Assembly (NCBI GenBank): GCA_902806595.1
Contig: CADCXC010000018.1
Span: forward strand, 558,001 to 622,000
Source of the DNA: Pyrenopolyporus hunteri
Lineage: Eukaryota; Ascomycota; Sordariomycetes; Xylariales; Hypoxylaceae
DNA length: 64,000 bases
Direction: 5' to 3'
Of this stretch, positions 34,600 through 44,287 are shown in pieces; within the stretch, counting starts at the first letter, position 1; every line of letters starts with the position of its first letter. The position numbers and the translations under genes were made by a program. The notes under the pieces were generated by a model that searched no databases, was not told the DNA's origin, and saw only the letters and a program-made list of their open reading frames with translations.

Positions 34600-36639
34600 A
34601 TGGCGACGAACACACCTCCTACCAGGTATTCGGATCCTGTGTACCAATCGGCTCACGAAGAAACGTTTTCGAAGCCGCTCTTCGAGATGGTCGAAGCAGT
34701 CCTGCCACCAGATGTATCGAAAGAAGAATTCGCGCAAGCTTTGGAGCAGATCTCGGGGCTTTTAGGGAAGGATGCCGTTTTCACCGGCGCGAACTTGAAG
34801 GAATATGTCGACCCTTACGAGATCCCGGAATCGGCGCATAAAAGAAGCGTACCAAGCGCTGCGGTTTGGTAAGATATATACCGGCTGTTTGAACTGCCCC
34901 TTACTCTGCCTCGTAGAGATCTCGATCTATATTTTGAGCCGTTAACTCCTCGTGCAGCCCATCCTCCGTCTTAGAGCTCCAAGCCTTGTTGAAAGTCGTA
35001 AATCAATATAAAATTCCCGTATGGACCTTCTCCGGCGGAAAAAACCTCGGGTACCATCCAACAGCTGCTACATAAGCAAAACCGAAGAGAAAGAATTGAA
35101 ACTGATGTGGCGGCCAGATATGGCGGGCCCGCACCGCGTGTTCCCGGATCCATCGCGTTGGATTTACATCGGATGAACAAGGTCATAGAGGTCAACGAAA
35201 AATTCAGCTATGCGGTGGTCGAGCCTGGAGTTACCTTCGGCGACCTGTACGACTACTGTGTAAAGAATAATCTTAGGGTCTGGCCCAGCACGGCGTCGTT
35301 GGGATGGGGTAGCGTCATCGGCAACGTGGGTTCCCGCCCATAATACACAATGGGAGATGGGATTTGTTTTAACGTTAGCAGACTCTCGATAGGGGTTTGG
35401 GCTTCATCCCGACAGGGGTCCATCACGAAAACATCGCCGGTATGGAAGTGGTCCTTGCGAACGGCGACGTAGTCAGGACGGGACAGTTCGCCATGTCCAC
35501 CTCGCCATCCGCACACATAACCAAGCTGACTTTCGGTCCTACCATCGACGGGCTCTTCCTGCAGAGCAATCTCGGGATTGTGACCAAGATGGGCATCAAC
35601 CTGACGCCACAACCGCAGGCATACATGGCCTGCTCGTTCGACGTGCCCGAATTCGAGCAGATCGAGACTATCGTCGACGTCTTTGGCGCAATGCGGCGTA
35701 GCGGCACTTTGCCGTACATGGTCTACGTCTTCTATATTGCCGAATGGGCCACCATGTTCGGCAAGCACTCGGAGTGGTGGGAAGGTGAGGGGCCGATTCC
35801 TGACTGGAGGCTAAAAGAAATGCAAGAGGAGCTAGATACGGGTATCTGGACTGTTAAGTTCGGGCTGTACGGGGCGACGGAGATCATCAAGGCTCAATTT
35901 AGCGAAGTGCAGAGGGTCTTGTCGAGGGACGCGCCCGCCGGCCGCCTTCGCCAAGCCCTGTTTACCGGAGAGGACGGTGGCCTTCTGGAAGCGACAGCGG
36001 TTTCCCCGCTCTACGGCGGCATCAGGGTGGGAATCCCGAGTATGTGGAATATACCCATGGTGAACTACTATAACCTCCGAGACGACTCGGTTGGGGCGCA
36101 CGGGGCGTACTCACCCATCGTGCCCCTGGACGGGAAGATGGTGCTGGAATGGGCTAGGACGGCCAAGGGCGTCTGCGCAGAGCAGGGTTTTGATTTCCTG
36201 TGCGACTTTTTTATGCACGAGCGATACGCCATCTTCGTCACTATGCTATGCTTCGACAAGACCAGCCCGGAGCAACGGATCGGCGTGCATAAAATCTTCC
36301 ACGAGCTCTTCAAAGAGGGTAGCAAGAGAGGTTTCGCTACCTACCGGGCGCATGTTAACCATATGGGCAAGTTAGCTTCGAGAGAGCACGGAGGGAGAAG
36401 AAACTAACAGCTCTCTGGCAGACCTGAGCGCGGAGCTCTTCGATTTTAACAACCACGCCTACCGCCGCTTCGTCGAGACACTGAAGGTTAGCCTAGCACC
36501 CCCCTACTGACTTGAGAACGGCGGAAGAATGACTCAGCTCTTCTATATATAGGAATCCCTAGACCCCAATGGCGTTTTGTCGCCTGGGAAGATGGGGATC
36601 TGGCCAGAAAGACTTAAACGACTGAGAGAATCTAATTGA
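34600..36639 (+). CDS. Vanillyl-alcohol-oxidase-type FAD enzyme, six exons
   Basis: Exons 34600-34868, 34958-35050, 35118-35325, 35382-36366, 36422-36486 and 36553-36639 give 568 residues, the usual length of the family. VAO-type enzymes oxidise para-substituted phenols such as vanillyl alcohol, using FAD and oxygen. The FAD-binding PCMH-type fold shows SSVLELQALLKVVNQYKIPV, TFSGGKNLGYGGPAPRVPGS and the block NTLDRGLGFIPTGVHHENIA; the cap domain has GIVTKMGINLTPQPQAYM. The His of GAHGAYSPIVPLDG is at the place of the covalent flavin histidine, inferred from resemblance to Penicillium VAO. The end FNNHAYRRFVETLKESLDPN then GVLSPGKMGIWP is typical. Intron 4 (36367-36421) begins GCAAGT instead of GT; every other donor is GT. 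No signal peptide, so probably cytosolic or peroxisomal. Confidence 0.9.
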
Positions 36640-37060
36640 GTTGCTACCCGGGGATCGGACTCGGAGTCGGTGTAAATTTGTTGGCTGCATGTAGAGGAAA
36701 GATGCCCACTCTACTTGGGTACCTAGGTACCTAGGTAGCCGATTCCTAAATACTCCCTTTATCGAATGGATTCGTTACGTCGAAGCAACCTTAAGCCTAT
36801 GTATGCTCCACCATCCTTCTTCGCCTTCTCGATAGTTGATCCATCCTCCGGGCCGATAAGAACACAGATATAATGCTTATAGCTTACCGATGTTTCTTAC
36901 CTTGTCTGCTGTCTGATATGTCGGCTTCAATCTTCTTATTGCGTAGGTAGTTTAAGGTTAACCCTGACCCTCAGGCACGGGCGCATAAAAAGTGCCTGCG
37001 ACGGCAAATTTACGCGCAACGCCGCCTCACGACAACGATATGATGGATATGATTTTATCC
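36640..37060. other. Intergenic left of the inverted-repeat element
   Basis: Holds a short palindromic tract at 36716-36740 (ggtacctaggtacctaggta) and unique sequence. No gene seen. Confidence 0.5.
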
Positions 37061-37611
37061 ATTACGACGGTGGGCCATTTGACCCAAACCGTCAATCCGC
37101 CAAAACTCATGGTTTCATGATCCCATTACACAGTTGGCCCGCACTATGCGCTATACTGTATTTTTTCATCGCTAAGTCCACTATAATTACAGCGCACTTA
37201 GCGTTTTATTTAATATCCTCGTATATAGTGTTTCTATATATATATACCGTATTTTGCTTTAAGGGCCGTTATAATTACAGGGCTATTAAGGTCAATTATG
37301 TCGCTAAAATATAGTATTTATAATATTTATGGTCGCTGTCGCTTCATATACTATTCGCGTGCGTAAAGTTTACGAAAGTGCGCTATAATTATAATAGCTA
37401 CGGAACGCTAGAAGGGTTGAAATTAGTGAAGTATAAGAATACATTTTGATTAGTCAAATTGGCTTGGTATAACAATACGCTAAATACCCTAGAATACCCT
37501 ACAATTATAGTGGCCTTAGCGCTTGAAAATACAGTATAGCGTACAGTGCGGACCTATTGTGCGTGGGTTTTGGCGGTTTGGCGGTTTCGGGCATTTGGGC
37601 CAGGGTAATTA
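37061..37611. mobile_element. MITE-like element with long terminal inverted repeats
   Basis: The left end (37071-37190) and the reverse complement of the right end (37501-37602) match over about 110 bp with gaps: both read tgg(g/c)cc..., then aaaccg(t/c)ca, ccgccaaaac, and gcac..gctatactgtatttt, cgctaag and ccactataatt. An attac outside each arm may extend the repeat to 37061 and 37611. The 310-bp interior is AT-rich with further ctataattacag copies in both orientations and no transposase frame. This is the structure of a non-autonomous DNA transposon. Target-site duplication was not resolved. It ends about 160 bp before the ATG of the next gene. Confidence 0.75.
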
Positions 37612-37768
37612 CTACTTCTATTTGGACCAGGGTAGGAATCTAGAGATATTCTATATAGGTATGCATAAGAATGATAATGATGTTGAGACGTGCACGGGTC
37701 ACCGTGTTTTGTGGCGTTTCAACATAACGAATAGGTATCCGTTAGTAAAGTAATTCGAGAGGCAAGAG

Positions 37769-38815
37769 ATGGCCAAACACAAGAGACCAAGCTATTATGC
37801 CGTGCGAGTGGGAAGAAAGCCGGGCGTATACGATAATTGGGGAGAATGTGAAAAACAGGTCTCTAGGTTTTCGGGCGCCGTCTTCAAGGGGTTCGTCGCG
37901 TACGACGACGCGTTGGCATTTGTTGGCGATGCCATAAGATCCACCGGTGACGAGGCCGCTGAGGAAATTGATGAATGCGCACACAATAGCAGCCGGGCTA
38001 TACCATTGGAGGACTCGACAGGTTGTGTTAGCGTCAAAGGCGAGGATACTGATGCGTTCGTGCCGCCGCCCGCGTCGCAGTCTTACTTCGACCAATTCCC
38101 CGAATTCATAACCGATAACAAGGCATCGTTCGAGGATGAATTTACTCGCTTCGCGTCGTCCCAGGGTTTGGTATCCGGGTCGCAAGAGTATAGAAGACAA
38201 CGTACTAGGGCGATTCGGGACGAGCTGAAGTTCCACTACTCCTCGCAGTCCAACGACGCCGTAGGGATCGCGCGAACCATCCCCGAATTCAGAAGTGGGC
38301 TTTCCAAGGAGCACGAAATCCTCGACATCTACAAGAACATGTGCCGAGAGATCGGTGTTACCCCGCGAGACACGATCACCGAGTGCAGGCGGGAACTCAA
38401 GGGGGTGTTAGTCAACATCGTCGATTACATCGACGCCCGTCGCATAGGCAAGAAGGTCAAAATATGGGACTGGGACGACTTCCATAAGTTCTGCGAATAT
38501 TCATTACAGGATGGAAAGCGGATAGATATAAATGAGGCAAAGGCGGACGGAGGGTTTTTGTCTGCTCTGTTGCAGAGGCTGACGGGCCCCGGCCCGAGAA
38601 GGCCGGCTTCGGTATCCGTTAGCCATGGAGGGGCGAAGAGAAAGAGACCAGACTATGAGACCTTCCGCTTTTCAAAACGTGTCCGCACATCCGCTCCGTA
38701 CCTCAAAATCGAGGCAAGCATTCAAATATCTGAGATATCCAGACCCCGCAACGACGCAGCCCTTGGTTTCGCGGATCAAAGGCCTCAGGAAACGGCTTCT
38801 CAACGTATTGATTGA
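37769..38815 (+). CDS. RNase H1 N-terminal (hybrid-binding) domain protein
   Basis: Single 348-residue frame. Residues about 8-52 (YYAVRVGRKPGVYDNWGECE, VSRFSGAVFKGFVAYDDALAF) form the caulimovirus-viroplasmin/RNase H1 N-terminal fold, which binds RNA-DNA hybrids or dsRNA. No RNase H catalytic Asp/Glu core follows. Instead a second conserved fungal region at about 105-265 has FTRFASSQGLVSGSQEYRRQ, ILDIYKNMCREIGVTPRDTI, VLVNIVDYIDARR and WDWDDFHKFCEYS, ending FLSALLQRL, then a basic tail with KRKRP. Such N-domain-plus-fungal-domain proteins recur in accessory regions; function unknown. Start at 37769 is the first Met and sits just before the domain. The neighbouring transposon-like element supplies or interrupts its upstream region. 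Confidence 0.78.
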   Translation: MAKHKRPSYYAVRVGRKPGVYDNWGECEKQVSRFSGAVFKGFVAYDDALAFVGDAIRSTGDEAAEEIDECAHNSSRAIPLEDSTGCVSVKGEDTDAFVPPPASQSYFDQFPEFITDNKASFEDEFTRFASSQGLVSGSQEYRRQRTRAIRDELKFHYSSQSNDAVGIARTIPEFRSGLSKEHEILDIYKNMCREIGVTPRDTITECRRELKGVLVNIVDYIDARRIGKKVKIWDWDDFHKFCEYSLQDGKRIDINEAKADGGFLSALLQRLTGPGPRRPASVSVSHGGAKRKRPDYETFRFSKRVRTSAPYLKIEASIQISEISRPRNDAALGFADQRPQETASQRID

Positions 38816-39365
38816 TTGGCAGGATATCATCTGGACCGAGACAAATTACATATCACTATACTCTGTTCTACGAATCACCCTCTTATTTGAATTAGTTATG
38901 TGGTGATTTTGAACATTATCTAGTCCTGTACCCTCCGTTGGCTAATGGCAAACCTCACTAACGCCACGGCTACGCATTGAATGCCTTACGAATGTCTTAT
39001 TCAATTCCTAAAGCTGTTCTTGTCTAGGTAGACTAAGTCATATATAAGTAGGTACCTAGGTTATAGATACAACTTGAGTTCCGGGGTCAGAAGTGGTCAA
39101 AAGCAATACCGATTGTTTCATATTAATATGATGGTATAGTGTTATACTCGAGTACCAACTCGAATTGCCCGTTCCTTTGCTGTTTGAACTTGATATGCAC
39201 CTTGCGTAGGTATCTAACCCCACCAACCATTTTCTGACCAATTTTTTTTCTTTAGAAATTAAACCGTGAAACCCAAACCTTTATGTAGGTTGCCCACCTA
39301 ACTACCTAGATACCAACCAACCACATATTACATCCCGTCTCGTCACTATATACCCATAAAACATA
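38816..39365. other. Intergenic between convergent genes
   Basis: AT-rich, with a short ggtacctagg tract at 39050-39060. No gene seen. Confidence 0.5.
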
Positions 39366-40586
39366 TTAAACATTGCGTCTTAGACTTTTATTCCCCTCAA
39401 GTAATCCTAAGTCCCACCACCCCTCAATTACAGTCCAGATTGTTTTTCGTCTTGGTTTGGCTGTCGTATGTAATCCCATTTCATGGACGATGGCCGGGCT
39501 TAGAGGAGTAGTATCCTCTTCCATCTCCTGCTGAATCTTGTCCTTTTGGCTCTTCGAACGGATAAAGCTTTTGCCTATTGGTATACCTAGAGCATCCCTA
39601 GGAAGCGGGAGCGCCGTGCCGAGTCTGAATCTCTTCGGCCTGTGCGAAGCGGGGGCGCAAGCGACGGGAGCGAGACTATCATCGCTGAATATAGGAGGAG
39701 CATTGTCATCCGCCGCGATAGAAGGCGGTGGCGCTAGATTGACGTCTCTATCGAGGCGCTGAAGAATAGGGGGGCGACACGCGGGTCGGGCTGGGGGATG
39801 CCATTGGCCGGTACTGGAATTCCTAGCGGCCAGGAGTTGAGTTCCGAGAGCTGTCGGTTGTGAGATTTGCCAGACAGGGCTAAGACACCTTTCGGACATC
39901 TTTACTGTAGTAGCACCCCCAGAATTCCCGCGCGCGCCCATACGCCCCTAACCCTCAATATCCTTAAGCACTACAGCACTGGCTTTGACGCGGCGCCAAA
40001 GCCCGATGCAGACCACGGCGGAGAAAGCGAGGAGTACACAGATCGCAATATCCAGGCCCCAGACCGCTTTAATCTCGTAGCAATGCGGCTGGTCGGTCGT
40101 GATCAGGGCCAGATAATTATTATACCCAACGGCTGCCGAGGCGTAATCGCGAGTCGATATGGGCATGGTAAATTCCTGCGTCGGCGGGGTGGGTTGCGGG
40201 AGCAACTCACACCTAAGCAAGGATAGGGGTTTGCCGACAGTCACCGCGACGACAATGGTCGCGACTAGAAGGGCCGTATCTATTCCGCCCGCAATCAGAA
40301 GAGGGAGGAGGCCGTCATAATACAGAATATATGAAATGGAGACGTAAAGTGTCGCGATGCTTGCCTGCAGAAAAGTCAGCGGCATAGTTTAATAAATGTC
40401 TGGCGTTGCACTTACCACGGTCAGAGTGCCGACAAGCACGTCTGGCACGTCGCGTTGGGCGGCGACGATCTCGTTGATGAAGTTGGCAGTCATACCGATG
40501 ATGGCAACGAGCGAGACAAACTGCATGGCCCTGAACGATGTGAAGGCTACGCCAAGGGCGCCGAGTTGGGGTGCTTGAAAACGCAT
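39366..40586 (-). CDS. Tetraspan (MARVEL-like) protein with cytosolic tail
   Basis: Three exons (40586-40416, 40364-39953, 39904-39366; introns of 51 and 48 bp) give 373 residues. Four hydrophobic helices are visible: SFRAMQFVSLVAIIGMTANF, SIATLYVSISYILYYDGL, LPLLIAGGIDTALLVATIVV and LDIAICVLLAFSAVVCIGL, the layout of MARVEL-type proteins. The second splice (GAG G to TA AAG ATG) converts what looks like a stop right after helix four into a 180-residue Pro/Ser-rich tail ending with the aromatic block TIWTVIEGWWDLGLLEG. Treating the tail as a separate gene would leave only 6 bp between genes, so a single gene is preferred. The Met MRFQAPQLGA at 40586 is chosen; an in-frame Met at 40697 would add 37 polar residues. 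Function unknown. Confidence 0.65.
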
Positions 40587-41289
40587 TCTCAACGGTATGT
40601 CTCTTTCGAAGTCGGTGATGAGAGAGAGTTTCGGGCGAGGCTGATTAAGCTTGACGGTGCGTACTGGGAGACGCTGGGGCGGGTATGGGATAGACACGGG
40701 GAGGGTTGAGGAGCGAATTGTGAATGACGGCTCGGTTCGAGACCGAGATCGAAATGGCGGATGGTATGGTGGGTGGGTTTCCAGACCTGAAGGTGATCCT
40801 AGACTGAAGCAGGTCTACTGCGATGGAAAGATCGACTGATATAGATTCGAAAGATCGTGACTAGGAGATTCGTTTCGTGCAAGCTAGAGAGTCATATATC
40901 GAAATATAGGAACTGTCCGTTATATGTATAAGATATAGGAAGGCCCAGAAGCGTAGGTAGGAAAGTGACAAGAAAGGGAAAGGGAAAGGGAAAAAGGGAA
41001 AAAGGGAAAAAAGGAAATAGAGAAAGACTTAAGGAAAAGGCAAATATTGATTTGAAAGTTTTGCTTGATTTATGATCTACGAGATAGAAGACGGTTCGTT
41101 TTTGGGGGCCCCGTAGGCACCTTATATACAATTCAAGTCCAACATTATACTGAGCAATGTATAAGCCAAACTTCCTTTGATCCCCTTTCATTCCGACCGC
41201 AAGGAGCTTCGCAGAGCTCTCTCGATAGAACGGCCTGAGTTCAGCGGTTGAACAACCGCGCCTTGGCTAGCGACGTTTGTATAAACGTA
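40587..41289. other. Intergenic with purine microsatellite
   Basis: Upstream region of the tetraspan gene. A gaaaggg/gaaaaaggg run spans about 40972-41035. No gene seen. Confidence 0.5.
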
Positions 41290-42050
41290 TCCACATTACT
41301 ATTTTCGCTGATATGAAGTCGACAGCCTGAAGCAGATGGCGGGAATCATGACGCGCTGGCGTGTCCAATTGGAAAAGGATATGATCATCGTTGCGCTTAC
41401 CATTCGGCTGGACCCTAGCTACCCATGAACGGCTTTGCTAGGAACTTGGTACGAGATATTCAAGCCATCATGGATATTGCTGTCGTGAACACCTCTAATC
41501 AGTACCTGTAGACCAATAGAGCCCTGATCGCCTGGTGTCGTCTCCACCATGACTAATTGATGGTTACTCTCGGGGAGGTTCTGGTTGGCTGACGGCTCAG
41601 CGAAGGACGAAATGAGATCGGTGGATCACTCAAGGGGCAAGGGTCTCTAAGCGCGGGCCGCGGTTAGCAATCCTGGTGCCCGCTGCGTCTGCAGCCGCCG
41701 GGATGGAGCATAAACACACGGATCTGGGTATGGTACTGTTCCGCCGTATTTAGAGAGCCCCCGAGGAGTTGTTAACCAGGAGTATCGAACCTGCGTGCAA
41801 CATAACATATCTGGACCGAGATTGACCGATAGTTGGTGCGTAAGTCGGGCCCGGCAGACTACGGAACCTGGCGGCTGCATGCTTCACTGCTAATCTATCG
41901 AGCTGTGCTGCGGCGAGTATTAAACGAAGGCCACTGGCGCTCGGAAGGCATATCCTTGCCCGCTCGATCCCGACCTGAAACAATAACGATATCTCCGATG
42001 TTTACCTGCGTGTGCAACTCATTGCTTCCTACTCATTGTGAAATTATAAC
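41290..42050 (-). pseudogene. Possible frameshifted coding relic
   Basis: On the minus strand, an open tract at about 41625-41425 gives protein-like sequence including NHQLVMVETTPGDQGSIGLQ and GLNISYQVPSKAVHG before a TAG. One base out of frame the pattern goes on from about 41430 to 41283 with WVARVQPNGKRNDD, HILFQLDTPARHDSRHLLQA and a TAG stop. Further upstream, at about 42031-41901, another open tract has VNIGDIVIVSGRDRAGKDMP. The family is not recognised. Frame changes and stops suggest a decayed gene, but unseen introns could also explain some breaks. Confidence 0.33.
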
Positions 42051-42474
42051 AGATGCGATGGTGCAGTGTTGAACGATATTTTAGGCCAATAATTCGCGAT
42101 GCTCGTCCGTCTAAAACTGGATATTAATCTTCATAGGAGGGATTCCGACGACGGAGATAGCCGGAGATCTACAACTTGAGCTGGATGAAATATAGTACCA
42201 ATCTTTCTTACTCCTAGACGCCATTTTAATAACGTGTCGAGGCCTTCATTTATCAGCTCAGTCAGCACAAAGGGAGGAAAAAAAGAAAAAAGAAAAAACC
42301 CCAAAAAATCCAATAACCAGCACCAATCGACTTCCACCCCTTAAGAGTTTGAATTACATCGTAGGTACCTAGGTAGGTAGTTACCAGCATTATTAATGCG
42401 ATATACAGTTTATTGTCTCTCGAGGATGCAAACTTCGCCCTTAACGTGGTCCTACAACGGGTCAGGCTAGTCTT
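42051..42474. other. Intergenic, 3' flank of epsin gene
   Basis: A-rich stretch near 42270-42310 and a ggtacctaggtaggtag tract at 42364-42380. No gene seen. Confidence 0.5.
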
Positions 42475-44287
42475 TCATCCTAATAAGTCGTCTAAACCGC
42501 CATTTCCGGTTGTTGCACCGGTCGATCCGCCGCCTGTTTGCGAGCTCCCAGAGGGCTTTTGTGTGCTCGGCGGGGGGGCGCCCCAGAGCGAAGCACTTGT
42601 CTTCTCTTTGGCCAGTTGGCCCATCTTCGGCCCCGCGGTTGGCGTACTCGTCTTCTTCAAGCCGCTACCAGCTTGGCCCCAAAGATTCGCGAACGGGTCG
42701 CCGCCGGCCGAGGATTTGGCAGGTGCTGGGGCTGCCGGCTTGTTGAGTGCTGATAAGCCGGATGGCGCAGACGCGCCGACCGTGGGCGATATGGCGGAAA
42801 TCGACGATCCGGTTGGTTGGGCTTGGACGGATTGATAGTAATTAGGGGTCGTCGCCTGGTAGCTGGTTGTCGGCTTCGGCGCTTGTGCAGGTGCGCTGGT
42901 GGTAGCAGGTATGTTGAAAGATGAGTAATGAGCCACCGGGGTCGTGGTGGAACTCGCGGGCGGCGAGATCGACGACATCATGTCGCTGAGGTTAGCTTGC
43001 TGGGGCGCTGATAGAGGCTTTGGCGCAGCAAATTGGGTCGTAGACTGGGCACTTGATGTAACCATGGGCGAGGGAATGCCGATATTGCTCGAGGGTGCTG
43101 GCGTCGCAGATTGGAAATCGTCAAAGTCGTCGTCCTCATTGTTGTTCGAGGTCGACAGTGAGCCTAGCGCAGACGAGCCGTTTGAGGGGGTGCCCTGGGC
43201 GGCTGAGGAGGTTGTTGGTGCCGGTACGGGGTCGTCAAAGGAGAAGAGATCCACCTCCGGCTCTTTCTTCGGCGGCTCGGCTGGAGTAGTCTTCTTGACG
43301 CCTATTCTCTCGCCCCGTTCAGGTCGCTTCGCCCGCGCCGAGCTCGACGGCGCGGGTGCTTCGTCGAACTCGTCGTACTCCTCGAATTTGTCCGCGCGAC
43401 TCGTGCCAGAATCCCTCCAGTCGTCGGATTGGCCACCGAACCCGCCGCCGTCCCCGTAAACACCTCCAGAGTATCCACCGTATCCGGCAGAAGAGCCGCC
43501 GTAGCCGCTTGATTCGCTGCCGAACCCACCGAAGCGACTGCTACCGGAAAACCCTCCCATGGTGCCGCCTTCAACCCCTGTATACTTGGCCTTGTTGGCC
43601 CTAGCTTTCTTCCGTTCTGCCCGGATCCGCTCGACATCGCCCAGGAGCTCCGCGAGCTCCTTTGCGCGATTTCGGACGTTGATACCTTGGTCCTTGCCGT
43701 TCTGGTCGATGTAATGGAACTGCCGTAGCATCTTTAGGAGCGTGATGTGACTTCGCGCGTCGTCAATAACCCGCTCCGAGCCGTGCTTAATCAGGAATTC
43801 AAGCAGCTGAAGTGCTTTGTATATTTGTCTCCATTCCTCGGCGGACTTCTCGGTAAAGCGGCGATAGATCATGGGCATGATTTCATTGAGAGTTTGGCTG
43901 GTATCGGCCGGCGTTAGCACGACGAGCGGGTTGGGCGGGATGGCGATTGCCTACTAGTTGAAGGTGCCGTTGGCGATCTCTTGCATGAGAGTCGACGACG
44001 CGCCCCACGGTTCGTTATTTGTGGCTTCTCGCACCTGTTGCGCGCGTAAGCAACCGAGCCCATCGATCCATGCGACCGACGCCAATTGAAGGGCTGACTG
44101 ACCTTGGCCTCCATCTCGGTGTAGTTCATAACAGCTACAGGCCCAAATAAATCAGTATCCATAATCCATCCCGAGGTGGCTGTTGAGCACCGAGCGAGAG
44201 CTCACCATTCTGGACCTTGCGAACGCCAGCTTTTAGATCGTATAGCGTCAGGTTGGTCACCTGATCCTTCAGGCTGTTGAAATCCAT
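42475..44287 (-). CDS. ent3: Epsin-type ENTH clathrin adaptor, Ent3-like
   Basis: Four exons (44287-44206, 44134-44103, 44034-43955, 43897-42475) give 538 residues. The ENTH domain occupies about residues 1-150: MDFNSLKDQVTNLTLYDLKA, AVMNYTEMEAKVREATNNEP, WGASSTLMQEIANGTFNY, IMPMIYRRFTEKSAEEWRQI and LLEFLIKHGSERVIDDAR, which binds phosphoinositides. It is followed by a Gly/Ser/Tyr-rich region, the acidic-aromatic motif DDDFDDFQ that fits gamma-adaptin/GGA ear binding, and Trp/Phe motifs GDPFANLWG and SASLWG near the end. Lack of ubiquitin-interacting motifs and NPF repeats favours the Golgi-endosome type Ent3 over Ent1/Ent2. The first three exons are tiny and are missed unless spliced. Confidence 0.87.

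Noticed and set aside
37523..37753. 76-codon plus-strand frame overlapping the right arm of the inverted-repeat element
   Set aside because: Its Trp/Phe/Gly-rich sequence is the translation of the terminal repeat itself.
39897..39941. Separate gene start just after the tetraspan stop
   Set aside because: Only 6 bp would separate two fungal genes; the 48-bp intron joins the frames instead.
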